The position numbers and the translations under genes are program-made. Below, in pieces: positions 54,417 through 63,490 of a stretch of DNA of 64,000 nucleotides. Under the pieces are notes generated by a model. The model was not told the origin of the DNA. It did no database searches and saw only the letters and a program-made list of their open reading frames with translations. The stretch's first letter is position 1. Each line of letters starts with the position of its first letter. The stretch covers positions 1,364,001-1,428,000 of the forward strand of contig NZ_CP141587.1 of assembly GCF_035593985.1 (NCBI RefSeq), read 5' to 3'. This DNA comes from Sphingomonas sp. LY29 (GTDB taxonomy: Bacteria > Pseudomonadota > Alphaproteobacteria > Sphingomonadales > Sphingomonadaceae).

Positions 54417-54926
54417 GTGACCAAGATGATGTTGCTTTCGTTTTCCGCACTGCTGCTCGCCCCGGCGACCTCGCTCGCCGCCGACAAGCCCGCCGCCGCG
54501 CCCATCGTCCTTCCCTCGCCGAAGCCTGGCCTGGGTCAAGTGGTGTTCTTCCGTCCCGGCGGGATGGGCGCCGCGATGAAGTGCACGGTACGTGAAAATG
54601 GCAAGATGGTGGGTCGGGTTCACGGCAATCGCTACTATGTCGTCGATGCCGCGCCGGGCGTTCACACATACACGGCAAAAAGCGAAGCGACGGACGCGGT
54701 GACCGTGCAGGTCGAGCCCGACGAGACCAGCTTCGTGAAGTGCAAGATCGCGATGGGCATGATGGTTGGCCGTCCCAACCTGTCGCCAGGCACCGAAGAG
54801 GAATTCACGAAGCTTTCGCCAAAGCTCAAGCCGATGGACGCCGCAATGATCGCGGAAGAAATGGCGAAGGACGAAAGCAAGCTAAAGGCGGAAGCCGCGA
54901 AAAAGGGCGAGGGCGCCGCGAATTAA
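54417..54926 (+). CDS. Exported DUF2846-like protein
   Basis: 169 residues from GTG 54417 with CAGGGGGA six bases upstream; an ATG at 54426 would be too far from that site. Signal peptide ending ATSLAADK. The domain GQVVFFRPGGMGAAMKCTV followed by GRVHGNRYYVVDAAPGVHTY is like DUF2846 proteins, which are small envelope proteins of unknown role. Charged helical C-terminus. A terminator follows. Confidence 0.8.
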   Translation: MTKMMLLSFSALLLAPATSLAADKPAAAPIVLPSPKPGLGQVVFFRPGGMGAAMKCTVRENGKMVGRVHGNRYYVVDAAPGVHTYTAKSEATDAVTVQVEPDETSFVKCKIAMGMMVGRPNLSPGTEEEFTKLSPKLKPMDAAMIAEEMAKDESKLKAEAAKKGEGAAN

Positions 54927-54944
54927 GCCCGACGCAGGTCCAAG

Positions 54945-54980
54945 ACGGCCGGTCCGCGACTAGCGCGTGCCGGCCGTTTT
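54945..54980 (+). terminator. Rho-independent terminator after the DUF2846-like gene
   Basis: ACGGCCGG pairs with CCGGCCGT across a 17-base loop with further inner pairing possible, followed by TTT. It stands between the + strand pair ending at 54926 and the opposing M23 gene ending at 54991. Confidence 0.8.
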
Positions 54981-54990
54981 GATTCGGGCC

Positions 54991-56424
54991 TCACCCGCGC
55001 GTGCCGACCGCCATCAATTGGCCGAGCCGCGCCTTGAAGCGGGTCAAATTGTCGCCGTTGAGCAGCGAGCGGCTGGCGAACTTGACGCCTATCGGATTGA
55101 CCGGGCGGCCGTCGCGATAGACTTCGTAGTGAAGATGCGGGCCGGTCGACAGGCCGCTGGATCCGACATAGCCGATCAGCTGGCCCGCGCGGACCATGCT
55201 GCCGGGTTCGACCACCAGCCGGCTCATGTGGCTATAGCTGGTCATCAGCCCGCCACCGTGCGCGATCCGCACTTGCCGGCCATATCCGCCCGCCCATCCC
55301 GCCCGCGCCACCTGTCCGTCCGACGCAGCGACGATCGGCGCGCCCGAGGGAGCGCCGAAGTCGATTCCCTTGTGCATCCGGGCGAAGCGCAGGATCGGGT
55401 GAACCCGCGGCCCGAAGCCCGAGGTAATGCGCCCCTGCACCGGCCACGCCATCGCCGCGACCTGTCGCCCCGCGCCCGCCGTATCGATCCATTCGGCGCG
55501 GCCCCCGACCGGCCATTTCATCAGGCGGACCGCCGGCGCGCCCGATCGTTCGATCGCGGCATAGAGCAATGGCCCGCTCTGATTCTCGCCGGTCGCGGCG
55601 CGGCGGTTGGAGATGATCAGGTCGAAGCGGTCATCGGGGCCGACTCCGCCGCCGACGTCGATCACGCCGCCGATCGCGCGCAGATATTCGCTTGCGGTCT
55701 GCGTGCCGACACCCGACGAGCGCAGCGCCCAGTACAGACCGTCGCCCACGCGTCCGCGAACGCGCAGGGGGGTGGCGTCGACGGCGATGCGGCTGGCCTC
55801 AACCGACAGGCCGTTCGTACCGCCGACGATGGCGAGGTTGAGATCGAGCCCAGCGCGCAGCGCGACGCGGTCGATCGGGCGCCTGCCCGCCGCGGTCCGC
55901 CGGCCGAGCCGGATCGAGATGTTGGTGCCCGGCGCGATCCCTCCCGGCGCCGATGCCGCGATCAGCCGCGCCGCCTGTCCCGCTTCGCCGAAGCCGACCC
56001 CGGCGCGCGCCAGCAACCGCGCAATCGTATCGCCCGTGCCAAGCTTCGCGAACAATTCGATCGTCGGGCGTTCGGGCGCATGCGTCAGCGGCTCGACCAG
56101 CGTGGTCGCCGCCATCCGCCCTCCAGTGCGTGATCCGCTTATCGCCGTCCCGATCGCCGCCGCGCGAAATTGCTCGGCCTCGGCCGATCCCACCAGATCG
56201 GGCTGGCCGGCAGGCAGCGGCTCGAACGGCGCCGGGGCCAGCAGTCCGACCGTTCCACACAGCAAGGCCAGCGTCGCCGCGCCGCGCCACCAGCGCGGCG
56301 ACAGCAGGTCTTCCGCCAAATCGACTCGAAGGTCGAATTCGCGCCACGTCCGCGCCCGGCGACCGAACGTCGGCGCGAGGCCGATCGCGGGAGCCGTCCG
56401 CCAATGGGCGCGCATGTCGAGCAA
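54991..56424 (-). CDS. M23 family metallopeptidase (murein endopeptidase-like)
   Basis: 477 residues if the TTG at 56424 is used (GGAAGGAA lies six bases upstream); ATG 56415 is the alternative. N-terminal cytosolic stretch, one membrane helix (about 45-62), a LysM/OapA-like region, and the C-terminal M23 domain with FARMHKGIDFGAP and GPHLHYEVY (zinc ligands His and Asp, then HxH). It cuts peptidoglycan cross-links in the periplasm. Divergent from the helicase gene. Confidence 0.9.
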   Translation of the reverse strand: MLDMRAHWRTAPAIGLAPTFGRRARTWREFDLRVDLAEDLLSPRWWRGAATLALLCGTVGLLAPAPFEPLPAGQPDLVGSAEAEQFRAAAIGTAISGSRTGGRMAATTLVEPLTHAPERPTIELFAKLGTGDTIARLLARAGVGFGEAGQAARLIAASAPGGIAPGTNISIRLGRRTAAGRRPIDRVALRAGLDLNLAIVGGTNGLSVEASRIAVDATPLRVRGRVGDGLYWALRSSGVGTQTASEYLRAIGGVIDVGGGVGPDDRFDLIISNRRAATGENQSGPLLYAAIERSGAPAVRLMKWPVGGRAEWIDTAGAGRQVAAMAWPVQGRITSGFGPRVHPILRFARMHKGIDFGAPSGAPIVAASDGQVARAGWAGGYGRQVRIAHGGGLMTSYSHMSRLVVEPGSMVRAGQLIGYVGSSGLSTGPHLHYEVYRDGRPVNPIGVKFASRSLLNGDNLTRFKARLGQLMAVGTRG

Positions 56425-56539
56425 CGAATTTCCTTCCACGAGACGAACGTTCGCCCCGTCATGGTTAAAAGAGGTTAAAGTCGAATAAACGTCGGGTCGG
56501 CGACTTGCGCTTGGCGTCGCCCATGCCAAACTGCATGGC

Positions 56540-59047
56540 ATGACCGGCGCCAGCGACGGGATCGTCCGGGCCATCCTTGGCCCCACCAACACCGGCAAGA
56601 CATACTTGGCGATCGAGCGGATGTGCGCCCATTCGTCGGGGGTCATCGGTTTCCCGCTGCGCCTGCTGGCACGCGAGGTCTACGATCGGGTCGTCGCGAT
56701 CAAGGGCGCGGCACAGGTGGCGCTGATCACAGGCGAAGAACGCATCGTTCCCAAGACCGCGCGCTATTTCCTGACCACTGCCGAAAGCATGCCCGTCGGC
56801 AACGAGGGCGAGGAAAAGCGCGACTTCGCCTTCGCCGCGATCGACGAGGCGCAGCTGGGCCAGGACCCCGAGCGCGGACACGTCTTTACCGACCGCATGC
56901 TGCGCGCCCGCGGCCGCGAGGAAACGCTGATCCTCGGCTCCGACACGCTCAAGCCGCTCGTGCGCAAGCTGCTGCCCGAGGCCGAGATCGTCAGCCGTCC
57001 GCGCTTTTCGACGCTGCGCTATGCCGGCTCGGCCAAGCTGTCACGCTTGCCGCCGCGAAGCGCGATCGTCGCCTTCTCCGCTGAGCAGGTTTACGCGCTC
57101 GCCGAGATGCTGCGCCGGTTCAAGGGCGGGTCGGCAGTGGTGATGGGCGCGCTGTCGCCCGCGACCCGCAATGCGCAGGTGGCGATGTTCCAGCGCGGCG
57201 AGGTCGATTACCTCGTCGCCACCGACGCGATCGGCATGGGCCTCAACATGGACGTGACCCACGTCGCCTTCGCGGGACTCGAAAAGTTCGACGGCCACCG
57301 CGACCGCCGCCTGACCATCCCCGAAATGGCGCAGATCGCGGGCCGCGCCGGGCGCCACCAGCGCGACGGCAGCTTCGGCACCCTGAGCCTCGGCGGGGAG
57401 CGCGGACCCGAATTCAGCGAGGAGGAAGCCCTTGCGATCGAGGACCACCGCTTCCGCCCGCTCGACCATCTCTATTGGCGTAGCGCCGATCTCGACTTCA
57501 CCTCGGTCAACGACCTGATTCACAGCCTGGAGCAGCGCCCCGACGATCCGCTGCTTCGCGCCGCGCCGCTGGCGATCGATCTCGCGGTGCTCAAGCTGAT
57601 CGCAGAGGATCCTGCCGTCGCCGCGCAGCGTGAGCGCCGCGCGCGGCGGCTATGGGCGGTGTGCGGGCTTCCCGATTTCCGCAAGGTCGGGCCGATGCAC
57701 CATGCGCGCATGGTCCGCCGCCTTTACAGCTACATCGGCGAAGGCGGGCACATCCCGCACGAATGGTTCGCCGCCGAGGTCGCGCGGCTCGACAATGTCG
57801 TGGGCGATATCGAGGCGCTTGCCGACCGCCTCGCCGGCATCCGTAGCTGGGCCTACATTGCGCAGCGCTCGGACTGGCTTGCCGACCCCGACAAGTGGGC
57901 AGAGCGGACGCGCAGCGTCGAGGGCCGATTGAGCGATGCGCTTCACGAACGGCTGACCCAGCGCTTCGTCGACCGCCGTACCGCCGTGCTGGTGCGCGAC
58001 ATCGGCGCGCGCGGGGCCGACGCGTTGCCGGTGACGGTTGCCGCCGACGGCGAGGTCAGCGTCGGCCCCGAACCGATCGGCCACCTAGCCGGTTTTGAGT
58101 TTCGCGTCGACCCGACCGCGCGCCACGCCGACAAGCGGCTGCTGCTTGCCGCCGCCGAACGCCGCCTCGGCGATGAACTCGATCGTCGCGCCGCCGGCCT
58201 GTGTGCCGCAGACGACCATTGCTTCACCCTGGTCGAAGAAGCCGGCGGCCTTGGCATCGCGTGGGAGGGCCATATCCTCGCGCGCCTTGCGCCCGGACGA
58301 AGCCTGCTCGAGCCCGCGGTGCGCACCACGCGCCCGCTCGACCGCCTGTCCGCCACCCGCCGCGCCGCCCTCCGCGCGCGGCTCGAGCGCTGGGTCGAGG
58401 GCCAGGTGACGCGACAGCTTCCCGCGCTTCGCTCGCTCGCGCGCGCCGCCGCCGACCCTGCCGCAACACCCGGCGTTCGCGCGCTCGCGGCGATGCTCAC
58501 CGATGCGGGCGGCACGCTGCCGCGCCGAGCACTGACCGAGCAACTCGCCGCGCTCGACCGCGTCGACCGCCATGCGCTTCACCGGCTCAAGGTTCGCCTG
58601 GGCGCGCTCGACCTGTTCGTCCCGGCGCTGCTCAAGCCCGGCGCGCAGTCGCTCCGCGCCGCATTGCTCAGCGTGCGCGCAAGCCAGCCGATGCCGCGCC
58701 TGCCCGCAGCCGGCGCCGCAACGCTCGACGGCAGCGCCGACCCGCGCGGCGCCGCGCTCGCCTACCGCCGCTTCGGCGCGACGTGGCTTCGGCTCGACCT
58801 TGCCGACCGGCTCGCGACCCACGCCCACCAGGCCCGCGCGATCAAGGGCGTCGACCCGATCGACCGCGCATTGGTAACCAGCCTCGGGCTCGACGAGGAA
58901 ACCGTCCGCCGTCTCATGGCCGAGGTCGGCTTCGTTCCCGCCGGCGACGCGTGGAAATGGCGCGGGCAGCGCCACGTCCGCCGTCGCGAGCCTGTCCCCG
59001 CGCGTCCCGGCAACGCCTTTGCCGCCCTCGCCGGGCTGAAGCGCTAG
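56540..59047 (+). CDS. SUV3-like superfamily 2 RNA/DNA helicase
   Basis: 835 residues. Walker A GPTNTGKT (14-21), DEAQ-type box FAAIDEAQLG, motif III region LGSDTLKPL, and motif VI QIAGRAGRHQRD, as in mitochondrial SUV3 and its alphaproteobacterial counterparts. A long Arg/Ala-rich C-terminal half follows with a Suv3 C-terminal-like part. Probably acts in RNA turnover. The S4 gene follows after six bases. Confidence 0.9.
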   Translation: MTGASDGIVRAILGPTNTGKTYLAIERMCAHSSGVIGFPLRLLAREVYDRVVAIKGAAQVALITGEERIVPKTARYFLTTAESMPVGNEGEEKRDFAFAAIDEAQLGQDPERGHVFTDRMLRARGREETLILGSDTLKPLVRKLLPEAEIVSRPRFSTLRYAGSAKLSRLPPRSAIVAFSAEQVYALAEMLRRFKGGSAVVMGALSPATRNAQVAMFQRGEVDYLVATDAIGMGLNMDVTHVAFAGLEKFDGHRDRRLTIPEMAQIAGRAGRHQRDGSFGTLSLGGERGPEFSEEEALAIEDHRFRPLDHLYWRSADLDFTSVNDLIHSLEQRPDDPLLRAAPLAIDLAVLKLIAEDPAVAAQRERRARRLWAVCGLPDFRKVGPMHHARMVRRLYSYIGEGGHIPHEWFAAEVARLDNVVGDIEALADRLAGIRSWAYIAQRSDWLADPDKWAERTRSVEGRLSDALHERLTQRFVDRRTAVLVRDIGARGADALPVTVAADGEVSVGPEPIGHLAGFEFRVDPTARHADKRLLLAAAERRLGDELDRRAAGLCAADDHCFTLVEEAGGLGIAWEGHILARLAPGRSLLEPAVRTTRPLDRLSATRRAALRARLERWVEGQVTRQLPALRSLARAAADPAATPGVRALAAMLTDAGGTLPRRALTEQLAALDRVDRHALHRLKVRLGALDLFVPALLKPGAQSLRAALLSVRASQPMPRLPAAGAATLDGSADPRGAALAYRRFGATWLRLDLADRLATHAHQARAIKGVDPIDRALVTSLGLDEETVRRLMAEVGFVPAGDAWKWRGQRHVRRREPVPARPGNAFAALAGLKR

Positions 59048-59053
59048 TCGCCC

Positions 59054-59347
59054 TTGCGCCTCGACCGCTACCTGCACTGCATCCGGTTGGTGAAGAGCCG
59101 CACGCTTGCGCAGGCGCTGATCGAGGGCGGGCATGTCCGCGTCGATCGCAAGCGCGTTGCCAAGACTTCGGAAGATGTCCGCGTCGGATCGATCATTGCG
59201 CTCCCGCTCCACGGCCAGGTCCGGGTGATCGAGGTGCTTGTCCTGCCCCTCCGCCGCGGCCCGCCCGCGGAAGCGCGCACCTGCTATGCCGAGCGGACCG
59301 AGCCGCCGCAAAATGCGAACGTCTCGCAGCAACACCTCGCCGATTGA
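59054..59347 (+). CDS. S4-domain RNA-binding protein (Hsp15-like)
   Basis: 97 residues from TTG 59054; no ATG fits. S4 fold at the N-terminus: [34 protein letters not shown]. Hsp15-like proteins bind stalled 50S subunits carrying nascent chains, a role that suits the neighbouring RNA helicase. C-terminal tail is Arg/Pro-rich. Confidence 0.88.
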   Translation: MRLDRYLHCIRLVKSRTLAQALIEGGHVRVDRKRVAKTSEDVRVGSIIALPLHGQVRVIEVLVLPLRRGPPAEARTCYAERTEPPQNANVSQQHLAD

Positions 59348-59402
59348 CGCCGCGCGCCTCGCTGGCCTAGCGACGGGACAAACAAGGGAGCTCGACACCG
59401 CC

Positions 59403-59741
59403 ATGACCTACGTCGTCACCGACGCCTGCATCCGCTGCAAATATATGGACTGCGTCGAAGTGTGTCCGGTCGATTGCTTCTACGAGGGCGAGAATATGCT
59501 CGTCATCAACCCCAACGAATGCATCGATTGCGGCGTGTGCGAGCCCGAGTGCCCGGCCGAAGCGATCCTGCCCGACACCGAGAGCGGACAGGAAAAGTGG
59601 CTCGAGCTCAACGCGACCTTCTCGGCCGAATGGCCCAACCTGACCCGAAAGAAGGACAGCCCCGCCGACGCCGACGAGCATAAGGGCGAGGAAGGCAAGT
59701 TCGATAAGTATTTTTCGAGCGAGCCCGGCGAAGGCGACTAA
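59403..59741 (+). CDS. fdxA: 7Fe ferredoxin FdxA
   Basis: 112 residues. Cysteines C9, C12, C17, C21 and C25 in the first half and C40, C43, C46 and C50 in the second ([13 protein letters not shown]) give the FdxA arrangement of a 3Fe-4S and a 4Fe-4S cluster. The acidic C-terminus is usual. Electron carrier in the cytoplasm, partner unknown. ATG 59403; the frame is open upstream. Confidence 0.95.
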   Translation: MTYVVTDACIRCKYMDCVEVCPVDCFYEGENMLVINPNECIDCGVCEPECPAEAILPDTESGQEKWLELNATFSAEWPNLTRKKDSPADADEHKGEEGKFDKYFSSEPGEGD

Positions 59742-59755
59742 GCTCTAGGGGGGCG

Positions 59756-60424
59756 TCAAAGCCCGTCGCGATAATCAGCCAGCCGCGCCTCGAAGCGGCG
59801 GCGAAGGATCGCCGCCTCACGTGCGTCCCCGCCCGACACCGTGTCCCGCCGCTTGCCGCAATGGCGGGCGAATTGCTCGATCAGGTCGATCAGCTCGCCG
59901 ACCTGCCGGCGCCGCCCCGTATCGTCGGGCGGCAAGTCGTCGAGCGCGTAGTGGACCAGCTCGGGGAGGCGCCGGTCGATCAGGACGCACAGATCCTTTG
60001 CATCGGGGTCGAGCTCGCTCTTGCCCAGCGCCAGCCGGCTGCGGTCGATCGACGACTTGATCGCGGACAGGCGCATCCCTTCCCTCGGCGCCAGCGACGT
60101 CAGGCGCCGCCAATCCCGCTCGAAGTCGGCGTTCACGCTCGGAGCGTGTGAGGGCGCGGCCGTCACCGCTCCTTTTTGCCGTCCAAGCCGCCACCGCTCG
60201 ACCCGGGCCAGGATGACGACGATCGGGATCCACAGCGCAAAGGCGGACAACACCGTCACGAAAATCTGCGCCAGCACGTCGTCGGTGACCGCGAAGCCGA
60301 TCCCGATCCCGGCGAGCGTGGACAAGCCAAATCCGATCGCGAAGCGCGTCGCGATCCGGACTCCGCGCTCCCAGTGGCTAACCATTCGCTCGCTGAGCGT
60401 CGGATAGGATTGGCGAAATTCCAT
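59756..60424 (-). CDS. Membrane protein of unknown function with cytosolic C-terminal domain
   Basis: 222 residues. Two membrane helices (about 24-46 and 51-72), then a mainly helical hydrophilic domain with many Arg and Asp (RSRLALGKSELDPDAKDLCVL, RLADYRDGL). Not recognised. Ends 14 bases from fdxA, in convergent orientation. Confidence 0.7.
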   Translation of the reverse strand: MEFRQSYPTLSERMVSHWERGVRIATRFAIGFGLSTLAGIGIGFAVTDDVLAQIFVTVLSAFALWIPIVVILARVERWRLGRQKGAVTAAPSHAPSVNADFERDWRRLTSLAPREGMRLSAIKSSIDRSRLALGKSELDPDAKDLCVLIDRRLPELVHYALDDLPPDDTGRRRQVGELIDLIEQFARHCGKRRDTVSGGDAREAAILRRRFEARLADYRDGL

Positions 60425-60447
60425 CGCCGGATAATGGAGAGATTCCC

Positions 60448-60612
60448 ATGCTTTTCAAGGGCGAGCCACCGTCGGAACGCTTCGTTCGAGCCTGTCTGAC
60501 CGCCGCCAAGGCCGCCTCGGCGACCTTTCAAACCCGTTTCCCCGTCTTCCTCGCCGGGAACCTTGCATCGAATGGCGCGCTTGCCCGTCGATACAGGGGA
60601 GTTGCACCATGA
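60448..60612 (+). CDS. Candidate small protein coupled to mipA/ompV
   Basis: 54 codons: begins MLFKGEPPSERF and ends ARRYRGVAP. GGAGA lies seven bases before the ATG, and the TGA stop overlaps the ATG of the MipA gene (ATGA), the usual coupling pattern of this genome. Against it: no recognisable domain, and some rare-looking codons in the second half. It may be a leader peptide or chance. Confidence 0.3.
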   Translation: MLFKGEPPSERFVRACLTAAKAASATFQTRFPVFLAGNLASNGALARRYRGVAP

Positions 60613-61457
60613 ATTTTGCCCGTTCCATCCTTCTCGCCACCGCGCTGATGGCGACGCCCGCGCTGGCGCAAAGCACGACCGCCGACCAGCCGCCGCTGCT
60701 GCCCGACGTCCAGCCGCCGGCCGAATATCTCAGCATCGGTCTCGGCGCCGGTGTGGTCGCCGATTATGAGGGGTCGAACGACTATCGCATCATCCCCGGC
60801 GCGATCCTTCGTGCCAAGACGAACGGGATCAGCATCTCGTCGCGCGGCACCTATCTGTATGCCGACATCATTGATGGCGGTGGCAAGCTCGATGTCGACG
60901 CCGGCCCGATCGTCGGCGTCCGCCTCAATCGCACCGGCAAGGTCGAGGACGATGTCGTCAACCGCCTCCGCGACAAGAAAGCGGCGATCGAGGTGGGCGG
61001 CTTCGGCGGCGTGTCTATCAAGGGTCTCACCAACCCTTATGACTCGCTCAGCTTCCGTCTCGACGCGGTCAAGGACGTCGGCAATGCGCACGAAAGCTGG
61101 GTGTTCACTCCCTCGGTCGATTTCGGAACCCCGTTGTCGCTCAAGACCTACGTCGGCGCGTCGGTGTCAGCCGATTTCACCACCGACAAGTTCGCGCGCT
61201 ATTATTTCGGGATCGACGCCGCCGACTCTTTGGCCAGCGGCCTGCCGACCTACACCCCCGAAGGCGGCATGAAGAGCTGGCAGGTCAGCCTACTCGCGAC
61301 CCAATCGCTCAGCGGCGACCTGCGCAAGGGCTGGGGTCTGTTCGGCACCGGCAGCTACAAGCGCCTCGTCGGCGATTTCAAGGACAGCCCGATCGTCGCC
61401 GATCGCGGCAGCGCGGGCAATTGGTTCGGCGCGGTCGGCCTCGGCTACAGCTGGTAA
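60609..61457 (+). CDS. MipA/OmpV family outer-membrane protein
   Basis: 282 residues, signal peptide ending ATPALAQ. Beta-barrel pattern with the family start YLSIGLGAGVVADYEGSNDYR and C-terminal aromatic (GLGYSW). MipA family members are 10-12 stranded barrels; MipA of E. coli links murein enzymes MltA and PBP1B. GGGGAG seven bases before the ATG. Followed by a bidirectional terminator. Confidence 0.92.
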   Translation: MNFARSILLATALMATPALAQSTTADQPPLLPDVQPPAEYLSIGLGAGVVADYEGSNDYRIIPGAILRAKTNGISISSRGTYLYADIIDGGGKLDVDAGPIVGVRLNRTGKVEDDVVNRLRDKKAAIEVGGFGGVSIKGLTNPYDSLSFRLDAVKDVGNAHESWVFTPSVDFGTPLSLKTYVGASVSADFTTDKFARYYFGIDAADSLASGLPTYTPEGGMKSWQVSLLATQSLSGDLRKGWGLFGTGSYKRLVGDFKDSPIVADRGSAGNWFGAVGLGYSW

Positions 61458-61480
61458 GTCCCGCCTTCCACGGCAAGCAC

Positions 61481-61514
61481 AAAAAAGGGCGGCACCATCG
61501 GTGCCGCCCTTCTT
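61481..61514. terminator. Bidirectional terminator between MipA and YadA-like genes
   Basis: 12-bp perfect stem (AAGGGCGGCACC / GGTGCCGCCCTT) with a 3-base loop, AAAAAA on the left and TTCTT on the right. It has a strong U-run for the minus-strand YadA-like gene and a weaker one for mipA. Confidence 0.92.
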
Positions 61515-61535
61515 CGTTACAGGCTTGGCCTCGGC

Positions 61536-63125
61536 CTAGAAGCCGAAGGTGAAGCCGACGCGCGCGCCGACCTTGCCGCCCTTGTTGAAACCCTTGGCAA
61601 TGCCCGCGTTGACGGCGGCATTCGGGCTGACCATCGCGCCGATGTTGAACGCACCGGCATAGGCACCGCGGTAGAAGCCGCCGTTGCCCGAGATGCTGAT
61701 CGGCTTGTCAGGGATGAAGCCGAGGCCACCCAGCGCGATCGCGGTCGCAGTACCGGCCGAGGCGCGGTCGTCGATCCGGTCCAGGTCTTCGCCGAAGTTG
61801 ATCGCCACGGCTTCAAGCGCGTCGATGCGACCGTCGAACGCAGTGTCCGCCGACAACAGGCCGTTGATCTGCGCCTGCTGCGCCGTGTCGCGCGTCTGCA
61901 GCGCGGTCACCGCGGTGTTGGTCGCGCCGAGCGAAGTCTGCAGCGTGCTGACCGAACCTGAGATCGACGTCAGCTGGCCGAAGTTGACCGCGTCGGTCGG
62001 GGCCGAGCCCGCCGCGACGTTGACGATGCGACGCTCGCCGCCGACCGTGCCGACCGACACCGTGTTGGCCTGCGTTGCGGTCGAGCCGACACCGATCGCG
62101 ACGCTGTTCGCGCCCGATGCGACGGCCGAACGGCCGAGCGCGGTGCTGTCGTCGCCGGTCGCCTTGGCCGAGTTGCCGAGTGCGGTGCTGCGCGCACCCG
62201 TCGCGTCGGCTTCCCAGCCGATCGCGGTCGAGCCGAGCCCGGTCGCGTCCGAAAGCGCGCCGACCGCGGTCGAGTGGAAGCCGGTCGAGTTGGCGTTGAA
62301 GCCGACCGCGGTCGCTTCTTCGTCGGTCGCGTCGGCCTGGCTGCCGAGCGCGGTCGAGCGCAGGCCCGAGGCGGTTGCGATTTGGCCGACGGCGGTCGAG
62401 TTGGCGGTCGTCGCCGTGGCGCTACGGCCAAGCGCGGTGCTGTCGTCGCCGGTCGCCTTGGCCGAGTTGCCGAGCGAGGTGCTGCGCGCGCCGGTGGCAT
62501 CGGCTTCCCAGCCGATCGCGGTCGAGCCGAGCCCGGTCGCGTCCGAAAGCGCTCCGATTGCGGTCGAGTGGAAGCCGGTCGAGTTGGCGTTGAAGCCAAC
62601 TGCGGTCGCTTCTTCGTCGGTGGCATCGGCTTGGCTGCCGACGGCCGTCGAACGAAGGCCCGTTGCGTTGGCGACCTGGCCTACGGCGGTCGAGTTGGCA
62701 GTCGTCGCGGTGGCGCTGCGGCCGAGTGCGGTGCTGTCGGCGGCGGTCGCCTTGGCGGAGTTGCCTAGCGCGGTCGAACGGTCACCAAATGCATCGGCTT
62801 CCCAACCGATCGCGGTCGCGCCGATCCCGGTCGCATCCGACAGTGCGCCGAAGGCCGACGAATGGAACCCGGTCGAGTTGGCGTTGAAGCCAACCGCGGT
62901 CGCGTCGTCGTCGGTCGCGTCGGCGTCCTGGCCGACCGCGGTGGTGTTGACGTCGGTCGCATTGGCGGTGGTGCCGCACTCGAACGAACCGGGCGATGTG
63001 GGGGCCGTCTGAGGAACACCGTTGATGTCGCAGGCTTGCTGTGCCGCGGCGGGCGTCGCGATGGCGAGCGTGGCGAAGCCGATCGCCAGCACCGACGCCG
63101 ATTTGAACATGGTCGAATTGGTCAT
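61536..63125 (-). CDS. YadA-like trimeric autotransporter adhesin
   Basis: 529 residues from ATG 63125 (strong GGGAGG upstream). Signal peptide (LAIATPAAAQQA); a long head of 14-residue YadA repeats of the form STAxGxxAxATG, nearly perfect in 98-residue blocks; neck DAVNFGQL; a short coiled stalk (about 395-450); C-terminal membrane anchor ending GARVGFTFGF. Trimer on the outer membrane that adheres to surfaces or cells. Faces a strong terminator at its 3' end. Confidence 0.95.
   Translation of the reverse strand: MTNSTMFKSASVLAIGFATLAIATPAAAQQACDINGVPQTAPTSPGSFECGTTANATDVNTTAVGQDADATDDDATAVGFNANSTGFHSSAFGALSDATGIGATAIGWEADAFGDRSTALGNSAKATAADSTALGRSATATTANSTAVGQVANATGLRSTAVGSQADATDEEATAVGFNANSTGFHSTAIGALSDATGLGSTAIGWEADATGARSTSLGNSAKATGDDSTALGRSATATTANSTAVGQIATASGLRSTALGSQADATDEEATAVGFNANSTGFHSTAVGALSDATGLGSTAIGWEADATGARSTALGNSAKATGDDSTALGRSAVASGANSVAIGVGSTATQANTVSVGTVGGERRIVNVAAGSAPTDAVNFGQLTSISGSVSTLQTSLGATNTAVTALQTRDTAQQAQINGLLSADTAFDGRIDALEAVAINFGEDLDRIDDRASAGTATAIALGGLGFIPDKPISISGNGGFYRGAYAGAFNIGAMVSPNAAVNAGIAKGFNKGGKVGARVGFTFGF
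62040..62921 (-). repeat. Three 294-bp tandem repeats in the YadA-like gene
   Basis: Copies begin (minus strand) at 62921, 62627 and 62333, each encoding a 98-residue block starting DATD(E/D)(E/D)ATAVGFN. The second and third are almost the same; the first is more diverged, and the third drifts after GRSA. In-frame recombination would change head length by 98 residues. Confidence 0.9.
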
Positions 63126-63490
63126 GAGAATACCTCCCTGTTGGTCAGCATGCGAAACAGCCGCGTGCTGACTGGAACCGCTGGAATGCGGGCGCGCGCG
63201 ACGGTCCCGTGTCGACAGGCGCTCTTGATGGATACGATGAATGAATTGGTGCGGATGCCGTCGGACGCAGGGTTTCGCGATTCCGCGAACGAATTGGTCG
63301 ATGACGACAAACGAAACCCCACACGTCGTCGAATAGGACCGTGTCGGGACGACGAACGAACCACTCGAAGCTGCGTTAACCCATGGCCCCGCAATTGGTT
63401 GCAAACGCTCGATTAACAGGTAACGGCTCGACGGCGAGACTGCGGCGACCTATCGTCCGCGCCTCGCTCCATCAGGGAAAAGGGTTGCGT
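63126..63490. promoter_or_regulatory. Divergent intergenic region, YadA-like gene / EF-hand gene
   Basis: 365 bases without a gene. It holds two pairs of direct repeats: GACGACRAACGAA at 63303-63315 and 63348-63360, and GAAYGAATTGGT at 63239-63250 and 63287-63298. These 45-48-base spacings could be regulator binding sites for the long-leader adhesin gene. No clear -35/-10 pair was found. Confidence 0.45.
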
